Shown: positions 1 through 9,401 of the stretch, piece after piece
How positions within the stretch are numbered: position 1 is the stretch's first letter
Layout of the letters: each line of letters starts with the position of its first letter
Position numbers and translations under genes: made by a program
Origin: Natrinema zhouii
GTDB taxonomy: Archaea > Halobacteriota > Halobacteria > Halobacteriales > Natrialbaceae
Direction: 5' to 3'
DNA: 64,000 nucleotides
NCBI RefSeq assembly: GCF_013456555.2
Contig: NZ_CP059154.1
Coordinates: 2,418,001 to 2,482,000 of the forward strand
Notes under the pieces: model-generated
What the model was told of the DNA's origin: nothing
The model's input: only the letters and a program-made list of their open reading frames with translations
The model's database searches: none

Positions 1-1
1 C

Positions 2-376
2 CCGCTCGAGGACGCCTTCGCAGCGAGCGAGGTCGTCGAGCAGGCGATGGTCGTCGGCGACGGCGAGAAGTTCATTGGCGCACTGCTGGTCCCGAACACG
101 AACCACATCCGCGAGTGGGCCGAGAAAGAGGGGATTGACCTGCCCGACGACCCTGAGGAGCTGTGTGATTACGACCGCGTCCGTGCGTACATCCAGGAGG
201 AGGTCGACCGGGTCAACGAGTCCTTCGAGAAACACGAGACGATCAAGCGGTTCGAACTCGTCCCACAGGAGTTCACCGAGGAAAACGATATGCTCACCCC
301 GACGATGAAGAAGAAGCGTCGGGTCATCCTCGAGCGATTCGAGGACCGCGCGGCTCGGATCTACGCGGACGACTGA
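2..376 (+). CDS. AMP-forming long-chain acyl-CoA synthetase, C-terminal fragment
   Basis: The reading frame is already open at the window edge, so this is the end of a longer gene and the ATG at 47 is internal. The visible 124 residues match the C-terminal lid domain of long-chain fatty acyl-CoA synthetases: VEQAMVVGDGEKF followed by IGALLVPN, and near the end a lysine-containing LTPTMKKKRR segment that in this family carries the adenylation-step lysine region. The enzyme activates fatty acids to acyl-CoA with ATP and CoA in the cytoplasm. It opens a window with many further acyl-CoA genes, although these are not in one operon with it. Confidence 0.85.
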   Translation, partial: PLEDAFAASEVVEQAMVVGDGEKFIGALLVPNTNHIREWAEKEGIDLPDDPEELCDYDRVRAYIQEEVDRVNESFEKHETIKRFELVPQEFTEENDMLTPTMKKKRRVILERFEDRAARIYADD

Positions 377-535
377 TCGTCTCGGGGCGATGACGGTCGG
401 CCGGAACTCCCTCACGGCCTTGACCTATATCGACGGACGGGATGCTCGTTTCGACCACAGTACGGCTATTTCTCACAGGAGTTAACCGCCTGGATTGACT
501 CTATCGAGACGAATGGACGTATCAGCGCCGATAGG

Positions 536-2452
536 ATGCCGACCGGTCACGGGGCGGCAGCGACGACTATGACCGGGGCTGAAGGCGGCGGCGAGCTACT
601 CCTTCTGGTCGCCTCGATCGTCGGACTCGGCGTCCTCTCACAGCTACTCTCGGCCCGATTTCGGGTTCCGAGCGTCCTCTTTCTCATCGCTTCCGGGGTC
701 GCGATCGGGCCGGAAGGGCTCGGCGTGTTGACCATCGACTCATTCGGCGAGAGCGGCCTCTCGACGATCGTCGGACTCTCGGTCGCCATCATCGTCTTCG
801 AGGGAGCGTTCCACCTCAAGATATCCAAGATCAAAGAAGCGCCGACGGCCGTGGTGCGGTTGACCACGATCGGCGCGGCGATCGCCTTTCTGGGGACCGC
901 CGGCGCGGTCCGCCTCTTCCTCGGGGCCGACTGGGACATCGCCCTGTTGATCGGCGCGCTCCTGATCGCGACGGGGCCGACGGTCATCACGCCGATTCTC
1001 AAGGTCGTTCCCGTCCGAGACCGGGTCGCGGCGACCCTCGAGACGGAAGGGATCGTCAACGACGTGACGGCAGCGATCCTCGCGGTCGTGCTGTTCAAGG
1101 CAATGACTATCCAGGAGATTCACGCGGACATCTATCTGCAACTGTTCGCCGAGCGGCTCGGAACGGGGCTGCTCGTCGGCGTCGTCGTCTCGGCGGCCGT
1201 CTGGTCGGTGCTCCAGTACGTCGATCTCTCGCCCGACGACGCGCCGCGGAACGCGCGACTGCTGACGCTCGCGGGAGCGATCATCGCCTTCGGCGCGGCC
1301 GATTACGTCTTCGCCGAGGCGGGCGTCGCGGCCGTGGCGACGGCCGGGCTGATCCTCGGCAACGCCAACCTCCCCTACGAGGACGAGATCGAGGCGTTCA
1401 AGGGCGACATTACGCTGCTCGTCCTCTCGTTCGTCTTCATCACGCTCGCGGCACTGCTCGAGTTCGATCAGCTGTTCGCGCTCGGGCTGGGCGGCGTGGC
1501 CGTCGTCGCGATCATCATGCTCGTCCTGCGACCGCTCCTGGTCTTCCTCTCGGCACGCGGCGGCCGGTTTACGCTCAGGGAGACGATCTTCATGAGCGCC
1601 GTCGGACCGCGGGGAATCATTCCCGCGTCGGTCGCGACCCTGTTCGCCATCCGGCTGCAGACCGAGACACCGCCGACGAACCCGGCCGGTGCGGACCTGC
1701 TCGTCGGAACGGTTTTTCTCGTCATCCTCGTGACGGTCGTCCTCGAGGGCGGCCTGGCCAGACAGATCGCGGAGAAACTCGATGTGATACCCATGCGTGT
1801 ACTCATCATCGGCGGCGGCCGCGTCGGTCGCTCGCTGGCACAACGACTGGAAGCGCGCGGCGAAAACGTGGTCCTGATCGAGGAGGATCTCGCGGTCCTC
1901 GAGGACCTTCGCAACGACGGGTTCACCGCTCGTCAGGGTGACGGGACCGACGTCGAGGTGTTACGCGAGGCGGGCGCGGAGAACGCCCGGATCGTCGTCG
2001 CGGCGACCGGTGACGACGACGTGAACCTCCTCGTGGCACAGCTCGCGAAGTCGAACTTCGACGTCCAGACGGTGATCGCTCGGGCGAACAACCCGTCGAA
2101 CGCGTCGGCGTTCGAGGATCTCGGCGTCGAGACGATCTCGGCGGCCGAATCGACCGCGTGGGCGATCGACAACGTGATCGAACGCCCCGCGCTCTCGAAC
2201 TGGATGTCGGAACTCGGCCGCTCCGGGGACGTCCAGGAGATCGAGATCACCGACGAGGACCTCGTCGGAAAGACGGTCGTCGACGTCGGCAGCGAACTCC
2301 CGAACGGCGTCCTCATCGCGCTCGTGAGCCGGAACGGAACCAACGAGGTTCCGTCCGCCGACGTCGTACTGCAGGCGGGCGACCACATCACGCTCATCGG
2401 CCGAACCGAGGCGGTTCGCGAGGCCATCGAGCAGTGCGGAACGCCGGTGTAG
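536..2452 (+). CDS. Cation:proton antiporter (CPA1/NhaP type) with TrkA-N and TrkA-C domains
   Basis: This 638-residue membrane protein has about twelve hydrophobic segments over residues 15-410, the layout of Na+(K+)/H+ exchangers. A Rossmann-type TrkA-N (RCK) domain follows, starting near residue 420 (RVLIIGGGRVGRSLAQ), and a TrkA-C domain occupies about 555-635. The RCK domains bind nucleotides and would gate the transporter. It likely extrudes sodium or potassium across the cytoplasmic membrane, a core need in a salt-in halophile. The start used is ATG 536. A second in-frame ATG at 569 just before the first hydrophobic segment is an equally reasonable start. It is a single gene, convergent with the next one. 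Confidence 0.9.
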   Translation: MPTGHGAAATTMTGAEGGGELLLLVASIVGLGVLSQLLSARFRVPSVLFLIASGVAIGPEGLGVLTIDSFGESGLSTIVGLSVAIIVFEGAFHLKISKIKEAPTAVVRLTTIGAAIAFLGTAGAVRLFLGADWDIALLIGALLIATGPTVITPILKVVPVRDRVAATLETEGIVNDVTAAILAVVLFKAMTIQEIHADIYLQLFAERLGTGLLVGVVVSAAVWSVLQYVDLSPDDAPRNARLLTLAGAIIAFGAADYVFAEAGVAAVATAGLILGNANLPYEDEIEAFKGDITLLVLSFVFITLAALLEFDQLFALGLGGVAVVAIIMLVLRPLLVFLSARGGRFTLRETIFMSAVGPRGIIPASVATLFAIRLQTETPPTNPAGADLLVGTVFLVILVTVVLEGGLARQIAEKLDVIPMRVLIIGGGRVGRSLAQRLEARGENVVLIEEDLAVLEDLRNDGFTARQGDGTDVEVLREAGAENARIVVAATGDDDVNLLVAQLAKSNFDVQTVIARANNPSNASAFEDLGVETISAAESTAWAIDNVIERPALSNWMSELGRSGDVQEIEITDEDLVGKTVVDVGSELPNGVLIALVSRNGTNEVPSADVVLQAGDHITLIGRTEAVREAIEQCGTPV

Positions 2453-2595
2453 TCGCCGCCGAATCCTCCGTTACGGCACGCCAATGCAGCCGTGTTATTC
2501 GGCCTGCAGTGCGGTGCGGGGAAACCGCTATTTTATCCGGTACACTCGCTCACGCTCGAGCCCGTTTCCGACGACTCGAGCGGGCGGTGGCGAGC

Positions 2596-3009
2596 TCAGG
2601 TCGCGACGAGCCCGACGGCGACCACCGCGAGCGCCAGCCCGGCCACGTTCGTCGCCGTGAGCTGTGCGTCGAAGTAGAAGACGCCGACGATCGCCGGGAC
2701 CACGAAGTAGAGCGCGGAGATCGCCGAGACAATGGCCATGTTTCCGCGGGCGAGCCCGGTGTAGAAGCAGATGGAGGCGGCCGCGAGGAACGTGCCGGAG
2801 ACGAGCGCGAAGCCGACGTCGACCCGGGTTCCGGTGATCGGCCGGCGAAGCGAGAGCACGTAGCTGCCGGCGATGACGAGACTCGCGACGTACGAGAGGA
2901 AGACGGCGTTGACGGGCGAGAGCGATCGGGTCGCGACGCCGCCGGCTACCGCCCAGCCGCCGTAGAGGAGCAACGCGGCGAGTGCGAACAGAACTGCCGT
3001 ACTGACCAT
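2596..3009 (-). CDS. EamA/DMT-family small membrane transporter
   Basis: About 137 residues with four to five hydrophobic helices and the feel of half of an EamA (drug/metabolite transporter) protein: a GGWAVAGGVATRSL start, a charged loop RRPITGTR, and FYTGLARGNMAIVSAISALY, which resembles the conserved EamA helix pair. Half-size EamA proteins probably act as dimers; the substrate is unknown. The frame stays open to 3075, but the hydrophobic part starts at the ATG at 3009, which I take as the start. It lies tail-to-tail with the antiporter and just downstream of the 3085-3675 membrane gene on the same strand, possibly co-transcribed. Confidence 0.7.
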   Translation of the reverse strand: MVSTAVLFALAALLLYGGWAVAGGVATRSLSPVNAVFLSYVASLVIAGSYVLSLRRPITGTRVDVGFALVSGTFLAAASICFYTGLARGNMAIVSAISALYFVVPAIVGVFYFDAQLTATNVAGLALAVVAVGLVAT

Positions 3010-3084
3010 GGATGCGGCTTCTTCGTGATCCCGAAAAACGTTCCGTTCGCGAGGAACGTCCCCCGTCGCCGCCATGACCGCGTC

Positions 3085-3675
3085 TCAGGTGTCGACGGAT
3101 CGGTGTTCGGCCTCGCCGGGGAGGATATCACCTAGCGAGCCGCCGAGCGCCATCGCGGTGAAGACGACCGAGACCTGACACAGATTGATCCACGGCTCGT
3201 CCCACGTCACCCGGCCCCACAGCGTCATCAACCCCGCAGCGGTCGCGAACGCGATCAGCAACACCCAGACGGGCCGACGCGGAACGAGACCGAAGTAGGG
3301 GTTGTTGATCTGGACCTCCCGGAAATCGGCGACGTAGAGGATGCCGACGACGAGCGCCGCCGTAAACGCCAGGTTCACCAGCAACAGCGCCGGGTGAGTC
3401 GCGAGGTGCGCGCCGATGCTCATGATACCGTCCTCGACCAGCATCGGTAGTCCGATGACGACGCTGCCCACGAACGCCTCCGCCTTGTCTTTGCGGGTGA
3501 ACCCGGTGATGACCTTCCCCACCGTCGCGTTGTGCGAGAGCCGGTCGACCAGGCGCATCGTCCGATGGACCTCCGTCCGTTCGTCCGACGTATCGACGGT
3601 CTCCTCGAGGGTCTCGAGTTGCTCGTACACGTCGTCGATGGTCGTCTCCTCGAGTGAGTGGTCCGGCCGCGGCAT
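3085..3675 (-). CDS. DUF2391-like integral membrane protein
   Basis: The 196-residue protein begins with an acidic, probably coiled, cytoplasmic segment (residues 1-50, containing two LETLEETV-like turns) and then has about four or five transmembrane helices with GSVVIGLPMLVEDGI and LGGSLGDILPGE motifs. It resembles haloarchaeal proteins grouped as DUF2391; the function is unknown. I chose the ATG at 3675 (MPRPDHS) over the longer open frame to 3768 because the added residues are Arg/Trp-rich and unlike an acidic halophile protein. It precedes the EamA gene by 75 nt on the same strand. Confidence 0.7.
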   Translation of the reverse strand: MPRPDHSLEETTIDDVYEQLETLEETVDTSDERTEVHRTMRLVDRLSHNATVGKVITGFTRKDKAEAFVGSVVIGLPMLVEDGIMSIGAHLATHPALLLVNLAFTAALVVGILYVADFREVQINNPYFGLVPRRPVWVLLIAFATAAGLMTLWGRVTWDEPWINLCQVSVVFTAMALGGSLGDILPGEAEHRSVDT

Positions 3676-3830
3676 GCACGAGGCCAGACGCCACGAATAG
3701 ATAAAGCCAGTCCACCGCCGGCGACGCCGTCGGCACCCCGTCGATCGAAGCTCGTTCGACCCCCTCACCCCGGTCGGACACGCCCAAAAAACCGATACCG
3801 TTTTGCGGCCGTGTCCACCAGTGTGGTACT

Positions 3831-5522
3831 ATGAAACACGTCCGAGGACCACTGTGCTCGATCGACGTCGGCGAGCGAACGACTGAGACCGAGGAGATCG
3901 ACGACGTCCTCGAATCAGCCATCGGCGGGCGCGCACTCGGGACGAAACTCGCCCACGATCGAATCCCGTTCGACGCAGATCCGCTGGGTGCCGACAACCG
4001 GCTCTACTTCGCGACGGGGCCGCTTCAGCACTCGACGATGAGCTTTACGGGACGGATGTCGGCGACTGGCGTCTCGCCGCTCACTGACGGATTGCTCTCC
4101 TCGAACGCCGGTGGCTTTCTCTCGCGGAACTTCACCGGGACGGGGTACAGCGTCGTCGAAATCACCGGCGTGAGCGACGACCTCGTGATCGTCCACGTCA
4201 CCGACGAGGGCGTCGAGTTCGAGGAGGTACCGGAACTGGCGGAAGCGACCGTTCCCGAAACCTGTGAGTACATCGAGGACGAACACGGCCTCGGCTCGGA
4301 ACACACGACGGTCATCGGGCCAGCCGGCGAGAATCAGGTCCGCTACGCCTCGATCATGACCTCCGAGGAACGCGCCTTCGGGCGCGGCGGCCTCGGTGCC
4401 GTCCTCGGCGCGAAAAACGTCAAGGCAATCACCTTCGACGGCGACTCCACCCGCGAGGTCGAGATCCCGTCGCTTCAGATGGAGATCCACGGCGAGGCCG
4501 CCCAGTCTGATAGTCCGATGCGAGATCAGGGAACGACCTCGGTCACGGAGTACGCGAACATGGTCGAGGCCCTGCCGAGCTACTACTTCTCGGAGCTCTC
4601 CTTCGAGGGGATTGAGGGCGTCAACGGCGACCGCGTTGAGGAGAAGAAGTACAAGAAAGGTACCTGTTCGGCGTGTGCCTTCGCCTGCAAACTGCCGACG
4701 CGGGACGAGGAATCCGGCCTCGAGACCGAGGGCCCCGAGTTCGAGACGCTGATGGCCTTCGGTCCGAACTCGGGCGTCGACGACATCGTCGACGTGATGC
4801 AATCGAACAAGCTCTGTGACGTGTACGGGCTGGATACTATCTCGACGGGCGACACCATCGCGGCCTACCTCGCCAGCGAGGACGAGTTCGGCAACGTCGA
4901 CCTCATCCACGACCTCGTCGAGAAGATCGCCCACCGTGAGGGTATCGGCGACACGCTCGCGGAGGGCGTCGACCGCGTCCACGACGAACTCGGCGTCGAG
5001 AACTGGTCGGTCAAGGGCATGGAGTTCGCCGCCCACGACGGCCGCACTCTGAACGGACAGGGGCTCGCCTTCGCCACCTCGAATCGCGGTGCCGACCACA
5101 TGTACGCCGAGTTCTACCCCTACGAGTACCCGCTCGTCGACGCCGACGACGCCTTCGACAAGGAGGGCCTCGAGGGCAAACCGCCGAAGGTCGTCGAACT
5201 CGAGAACATCAACGCGATCAAGGACAGCGCGGTCGTCTGCAAGTTCTCGCGCGACTTCATGACCGACGAGCGCTTCGAGACGCTGCTCGACGCCGACTAC
5301 GAGGAACTGCTCGCACTCGGCGGCGAGGTCGTCTCGCTCGAGCGCCACTTCAACAACCAGCGCGGCTTCGATCGCGGCGACGATCGGCTCCCGTACGAGG
5401 ACCAGATCCCGGACTTCGAACAGGGGCTCGCCGAGTACTACGGCGAACGGGGCTGGAACGACGATGGGACGGTCCCCGACACACAGGTCGAGGGCAGCAG
5501 CCCGGCACCGGCGGACGACTGA
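3831..5522 (+). CDS. Tungsten-dependent aldehyde ferredoxin oxidoreductase (AOR family)
   Basis: A 563-residue AOR-family enzyme, slightly shorter than the roughly 600 residues of hyperthermophile homologues. The N-terminal domain has the family pattern (GGRALGTKL, ATGPL, FTGRMSATGVSPLTDG, NAGG) that binds the tungsto-bispterin cofactor. The [4Fe-4S] ligands are visible as C279, C282 and C286 (CSACAFAC) and a distal C470 (AVVCKFSRD). Such enzymes oxidise aldehydes to acids and reduce ferredoxin; in haloarchaea they probably work in amino-acid or aldehyde breakdown. A ferredoxin gene lies in the window (12889) but not in an operon with it. The C-terminal tail is an acidic, Pro/Ser-rich extension. 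Confidence 0.92.
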   Translation: MKHVRGPLCSIDVGERTTETEEIDDVLESAIGGRALGTKLAHDRIPFDADPLGADNRLYFATGPLQHSTMSFTGRMSATGVSPLTDGLLSSNAGGFLSRNFTGTGYSVVEITGVSDDLVIVHVTDEGVEFEEVPELAEATVPETCEYIEDEHGLGSEHTTVIGPAGENQVRYASIMTSEERAFGRGGLGAVLGAKNVKAITFDGDSTREVEIPSLQMEIHGEAAQSDSPMRDQGTTSVTEYANMVEALPSYYFSELSFEGIEGVNGDRVEEKKYKKGTCSACAFACKLPTRDEESGLETEGPEFETLMAFGPNSGVDDIVDVMQSNKLCDVYGLDTISTGDTIAAYLASEDEFGNVDLIHDLVEKIAHREGIGDTLAEGVDRVHDELGVENWSVKGMEFAAHDGRTLNGQGLAFATSNRGADHMYAEFYPYEYPLVDADDAFDKEGLEGKPPKVVELENINAIKDSAVVCKFSRDFMTDERFETLLDADYEELLALGGEVVSLERHFNNQRGFDRGDDRLPYEDQIPDFEQGLAEYYGERGWNDDGTVPDTQVEGSSPAPADD

Positions 5523-5652
5523 TCACCGACGGTGCGCCCCCTCATCGAGTTCGCGAGGGAGAGCGCCCGTGGCCGCGGCGGTTCGAGTTCTCGAGTGTGA
5601 ACTGACCAATCTGTCGACACGTATATTACTGTGAACGACAAAATAGTTCGAT

Positions 5653-5775
5653 ATGGCATTACAAGTCCTCTTTAGCTACACCACTCTGCTCGCGATCCTG
5701 TTCCTCATCGCCGTTGGACTGTCATCGTACGTCGGGACGAGGGTCGCATTGAAGCAATTCTTGGACGAGAGTTGA
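5653..5775 (+). CDS. Small single-span membrane protein (40 aa)
   Basis: A 40-codon gene, too short for usual ORF cut-offs. It encodes one hydrophobic helix (residues 11-30, TLLAILFLIAVGLSSY) followed by a short basic/acidic tail ending in DES. The start is supported by a TATA-like box (GTATATTA, 5621-5628) about 27 nt upstream, which would give a leaderless transcript starting at the ATG, the common haloarchaeal arrangement. No family is recognised. It stands alone between the AOR gene and a convergent membrane gene. Confidence 0.6.
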   Translation: MALQVLFSYTTLLAILFLIAVGLSSYVGTRVALKQFLDES

Positions 5776-5843
5776 TCTCGAGCGGAAACACGGGCGACGA
5801 CCGAGCGTGACCGAGTCGATCGGCCTCGACTCATCGGATCGCG

Positions 5844-6179
5844 CTACTCGTCGGACGTCGGTTCTCCGTTCGCGTCCTCGCGGTCGTCTCCCGGCTCGAG
5901 CCGGTCGTCACCGCGCGAGGGAAGCGGCGTGTCGTCGGCTCTCGAGGGGTGGATATTGAAATTGTGCTCCCGATACGGGTCGCTCTCGGGATCGTAGGAC
6001 AGCTCGCTGCGCTCGAACAGGTAGATGAAGAAGCCGATCAGCGGGATGCAGAATGTGATCGCCGCCCATTTCTTCGGTGGCTCGAGGCCGACTCGTCCGG
6101 CGTCGTAGTAGGCGACGGCGGTGAGCCCGAGGTGCCACAGGAGGGGGATCCCCACGAGTACCGCCAGCAGCGGGTCCAT
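5844..6179 (-). CDS. Two-helix membrane protein with acidic tail
   Basis: The 111-residue protein has two hydrophobic segments (PLLAVLVGIPLLWHLGLTAVAY, split around residues 3-24, and a second near 38-58 ending FIYLFERSEL). A hydrophilic acidic C-terminal half (DPESDPYREHNFNIHPS, then Asp/Glu-rich) follows. The layout recalls small PLD-nuclease-N/phospholipase-like membrane anchors found across haloarchaea; the function is unknown. The start is placed at ATG 6179, with an alternative at 6191. Confidence 0.65.
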   Translation of the reverse strand: MDPLLAVLVGIPLLWHLGLTAVAYYDAGRVGLEPPKKWAAITFCIPLIGFFIYLFERSELSYDPESDPYREHNFNIHPSRADDTPLPSRGDDRLEPGDDREDANGEPTSDE

Positions 6180-6309
6180 ACACGTCTGCACGCGCTCGAG
6201 TTACCTAAATCGCTGGTTGCTCGCTCGAGTTGATCGGTTCGTTCTCGGCGGCTCGAGATGCGGTTGTCGTTGCAGTAGAATCGGAACGGATGCAACGACG
6301 GTGAACGTT

Positions 6310-6565
6310 CTGCTATCGTGGCAACACGGAGAGGCCACGCCCTCCCCAGCCGATTCGCTCACTCCGTTCGCTCATCCTTCGCGCAAATTCAGTCCGCGGT
6401 TCGCCGGGCTCACGGGTCGCTGCTCACGGCTCACGTCGTTCGCCGTTCGCTTCTCGAGGTCCTCGCTATGCTCGGACCTCGCATTCGCTCCCCGTTCGCA
6501 GTTCGAGATCTCACTGCGTTCGATCTCGCTTCGCTCACCGCGGCCCAGCGCGCGCCACCGCATGT
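6310..6565 (-). repeat. Interspersed repeat, copy 1 (expanded, 256 bp)
   Basis: Fills most of the 454-nt gap between the genes ending at 6180 and 6634. One end reads CTGCTATCG..GGCAA followed by CCACGCCCTCCCC; the other end reads GCGCGCCACCGCATG. The same two ends bound copies at 11286-11424 and 30188-30326. The interior is a run of degenerate GAACGnAGTGAGCG-like words. No credible gene is inside; the open frames here are low-complexity Arg/Ser strings. Confidence 0.7.
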
Positions 6566-6633
6566 GGACCGCTCCCTCTGGCTGTCGCTAACCCCGTTTG
6601 AAAGAATCGCAAAATCCGGATCGATTGGCCGCC

Positions 6634-7770
6634 TTAGTTGACGTCGAACTCGATCGCCGCACCCTGTCCGAAGCCGACACACAGCGTCGCCAGCCCGAGG
6701 CCGCCACCGCGCTTCTGGAGTTCGTTGATCAGCGTGACCGGCAGGCGGGCACCCGATGCGCCCAGCGGGTGACCGAGCGCGATCGCACCGCCGTTGACGT
6801 TGAAGATGTCGGGGTCGATGCCGAGTTCGTCGCGCGAGTAGATCGACTGGCTGGCGAATGCCTCGTTGAGTTCGACCAGATCGTACTCGTCGATGTCGCG
6901 GCCGTTGCGCTCGAGCAGCCCCTTGGTCGCCGGAACCGGACCAATCCCCATCACGGTGGGGTCGACGCCGGCGACGTTGTTCATGCCGACTTCGGCCATG
7001 ATCTCGAGGTCGTGTTCCTCGGCGAAGGCCTCGCTCGTGACGAGCAGGGCGGACGCGCCGTCGGAGATCTGTGAGGCGTTGCCGGGCGTGACGGTGCCGT
7101 CCTCCTTGAAGACGGTCGGCAGCTCGGCGAGCTTTTCGGCGGTGGTGCCGGGACGGAGTCCCTCGTCCTCCTCGACGGTGCCGTCTTCGGTCTCGATGGG
7201 GACGATCTCGTCGTCGAAGCGGCCCTCTTCGGTGGCTTCGACCGCGCGCTGTTGACTCTGGGCGGCGTACTCGTCCTGTTCCTCGCGGCTGACGCCGTAC
7301 TCCTCGGCGACCTTCTCGGCGGTCATCCCCATCTGGAGATCGCCGAGATCGTACAGTTCGGACAGCTCGGGATTGATGCCGCCGAAGCCGCCGCCCATCG
7401 GGACGCGGCTCATGTTCTCGACGCCGCCGGCGATGATGGCGTCGCGGTTGCCGGCCGCGATGGCGTCGGAGGCGGAGATGACCGACTGCATCGAGGAGGC
7501 ACACCAGCGGTTGATCGTCGTCGCCGGCACGCTCTCGCCGAGTTCCGAGAGCAGGGCGATGACGCGGGCGAGGTTGTTGTCCTGTTCGTCGCGCTGCTGG
7601 GCACAACCCCACATCAGATCGTCAATCTCGTCGCCCGAGAGGCCGGTCTCGGCCAGAATCTCGTCGATCAACGGCACCGAGAGAGATTCGCTGCGAACGT
7701 CGGCGTACACGCCGTCTTCTTTCCCCTGTGGCGTCCGTACTGCCTTGACGACGACTGGCGTCTGTGACAT
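6634..7770 (-). CDS. Thiolase (acetyl-CoA C-acyltransferase)
   Basis: A 378-residue thiolase of usual length. It has the nucleophilic cysteine in NRWCASSMQ (about residue 89), the GGAIALGHPLGASGAR histidine motif near 340 and the second catalytic cysteine in LCVGFGQGAA near the C-terminus. It cleaves 3-ketoacyl-CoA with CoA (or condenses acetyl-CoA) as the last step of beta-oxidation. A TATA-like ATTTAAGTT (about 7796-7803, minus strand) lies roughly 27 nt before the ATG, so the mRNA is probably leaderless. It is transcribed away from the 7942 gene. A second thiolase is at 25756. Confidence 0.93.
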   Translation of the reverse strand: MSQTPVVVKAVRTPQGKEDGVYADVRSESLSVPLIDEILAETGLSGDEIDDLMWGCAQQRDEQDNNLARVIALLSELGESVPATTINRWCASSMQSVISASDAIAAGNRDAIIAGGVENMSRVPMGGGFGGINPELSELYDLGDLQMGMTAEKVAEEYGVSREEQDEYAAQSQQRAVEATEEGRFDDEIVPIETEDGTVEEDEGLRPGTTAEKLAELPTVFKEDGTVTPGNASQISDGASALLVTSEAFAEEHDLEIMAEVGMNNVAGVDPTVMGIGPVPATKGLLERNGRDIDEYDLVELNEAFASQSIYSRDELGIDPDIFNVNGGAIALGHPLGASGARLPVTLINELQKRGGGLGLATLCVGFGQGAAIEFDVN

Positions 7771-7941
7771 ATACTACCGCATGCCCCTCACGAACTTAAA
7801 TCCGATCGAACTCGCGTTCATACGCGAACCGTTTACGCCCGAAGGCGACCGCGAGCCCCCGATGGCGGCGGTCTCGCTGCAATCGAGTGGCCGACCCGCT
7901 CGAGAACAACCCTTATCTCGGGTTGCTGGTAATACGCGGGC

Positions 7942-8745
7942 ATGGACGAGGATGGACCGAACGCGGCTCGAGTCGACGCCGATACGGAATCGGCAGCCGA
8001 CGGAGAAAGCGACGGCGACACCGCCGACACAGACCCCGAACCGGCGTTGGACCCCGACTCTGCGTCGGACTCCGAACCGGCGTCAGACTCCGACCCTGCG
8101 TCAGACTTCACTCCCGATTCGACGCCCAGTGTGGCTCCGACCGACGCCGACTCGGCGGATGACGGCGGCGCTCCGGATCCCGAGGATACCGACGACGCGT
8201 CGATGCCGGGCGTTCCGGACCCCGAACCGCAGGAAAACGACGTCCCCGAGGATGTCCGAAAGTACGCCAAATTCACGAAAATGGACGGCGCGCAGTACGA
8301 GCGCGTCAACGAGTTCCTGCGGGATCGGACCTACATCACCGCCCGCGAGTGGGCCATTGCGCGGCTCTGTTCGGACTTCCGTACCGAGACCGGCGTCGAA
8401 ATGACGAAGATCGGGGAGAACCTGCCGGAGCTGATCCCCTTCATGACCGATACCTACACGCCTCAGGCGGTCAATCAGGCCCGTTCCTCCTTCGAGGACA
8501 AGGTTCGGACCGCCGGCGCGACCTTCCTCTACGGCGCGATGTGTGACTTCTTCACCGCTGAGGAACTCGACGACGTGATGTACGAATCGACGGAGGTCGC
8601 CAAGTTCCTGCTCGAGGTCGAGGGCGTCGACCTCTCGGTCGAGGACGAACTCGAGGCCGAGGAACGCATCTCGAGCGTAATGCGCGAGGTGCGCGAGGCC
8701 AGCGAGGAACTCCGGACGGAGGACGTGACCGAGAGCGACGAGTAG
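7942..8745 (+). CDS. Haloarchaeal conserved protein (DUF5806-like)
   Basis: A 267-residue soluble protein. Residues 1-100 are a low-complexity acidic region built of repeated D-[PS]-x-[SP]-x-[SD] units. The C-terminal 165 residues form a conserved globular domain (NDVPEDVRKYAKFTKMDG, RTYITAREWAIARLC, TDTYTPQAVNQARSSFEDKV). This resembles a domain I associate with DUF5806 in haloarchaea; no function is known to me. The linker repeat varies by codon-level duplication and may differ in length among strains. The helical content and ITAREWAIARLCSDFRTETG could suit a nucleic-acid-binding role, but that is speculation. Confidence 0.7.
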   Translation: MDEDGPNAARVDADTESAADGESDGDTADTDPEPALDPDSASDSEPASDSDPASDFTPDSTPSVAPTDADSADDGGAPDPEDTDDASMPGVPDPEPQENDVPEDVRKYAKFTKMDGAQYERVNEFLRDRTYITAREWAIARLCSDFRTETGVEMTKIGENLPELIPFMTDTYTPQAVNQARSSFEDKVRTAGATFLYGAMCDFFTAEELDDVMYESTEVAKFLLEVEGVDLSVEDELEAEERISSVMREVREASEELRTEDVTESDE

Positions 8746-8875
8746 CATCGGCGGAACGACCGTGATCCCTGGGACCGTGTTCGCTCGATTTGCCGCGACA
8801 ATCGTGCTATCACGGGACGGTGACGCGAGTGACAGATAACGATGATATGGCTGCAGTGAGTCGGTCGACGTAGGA

Positions 8876-9307
8876 ATGAACGACTCTCGTGACGCACGGT
8901 CGGATTCGGTCGACGACGGGCGACTGTCGACCGAACTGATCGGGGTCGCCGTCGGCGGCCTCGCCGTTCCCGTCTTCGCGTATCTCGGACTCCAGCTGTT
9001 CGATGATCTGCCGTTCGGTGTGTTCGTCGGATTCGTGATCGGTCTCGGGATATACCTCTCCGTCCCCGCGTTCACGGCGGACGACGACGAGCGCAGCGAC
9101 GCGACGGCTACGCCGGTGGCCATCGGCGACCAACTCCGGCAGTTCCACCGGACTGCGGCCGGGCTCGCGCTCCCGCCAGCGGGAATGCTGTTGCTCTCGT
9201 GGCGGCTCGTCTCCGAGAACCTCCTGCTCGGTGCACTCGCGACGTTCGTTATCACGGTGGCCATCTACCTCCCGCTCGCGGTATTGCTCCCGCAGCGCTT
9301 CTCGTAA
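8876..9307 (+). CDS. Four-helix membrane protein of unknown function
   Basis: The 143-residue protein has a charged N-terminal tail (about 18 residues). Two hydrophobic helices follow (LIGVAVGGLAVPVFAYLGL and VFVGFVIGLGIYLSVPAF), then an acidic loop, then two more helices (LALPPAGMLLLSWRLV and LLGALATFVITVAIYLPLAVLL). The two halves look like a repeated two-helix unit. I do not recognise a family. The gene stands alone, 130 nt after the DUF5806-like gene and 94 nt before the aldehyde dehydrogenase on the same strand. Confidence 0.7.
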   Translation: MNDSRDARSDSVDDGRLSTELIGVAVGGLAVPVFAYLGLQLFDDLPFGVFVGFVIGLGIYLSVPAFTADDDERSDATATPVAIGDQLRQFHRTAAGLALPPAGMLLLSWRLVSENLLLGALATFVITVAIYLPLAVLLPQRFS

Positions 9308-9401
9308 CGACGGCGGCAGTAGCCGTCCACTCGAGCCGTCGACCCCGCCGTTGCGCCTGCGAGTATGCTACTTTTCCCCACTCGAGAGCTAGCCCGCCCG
9401 T

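Noticed and set aside
3915..5348. Long antisense frames opposite real genes, for example opposite the AOR gene
   Set aside because: GC-rich DNA gives long mirror frames; their translations are Arg/Val/Asp-rich shadows with no domains.
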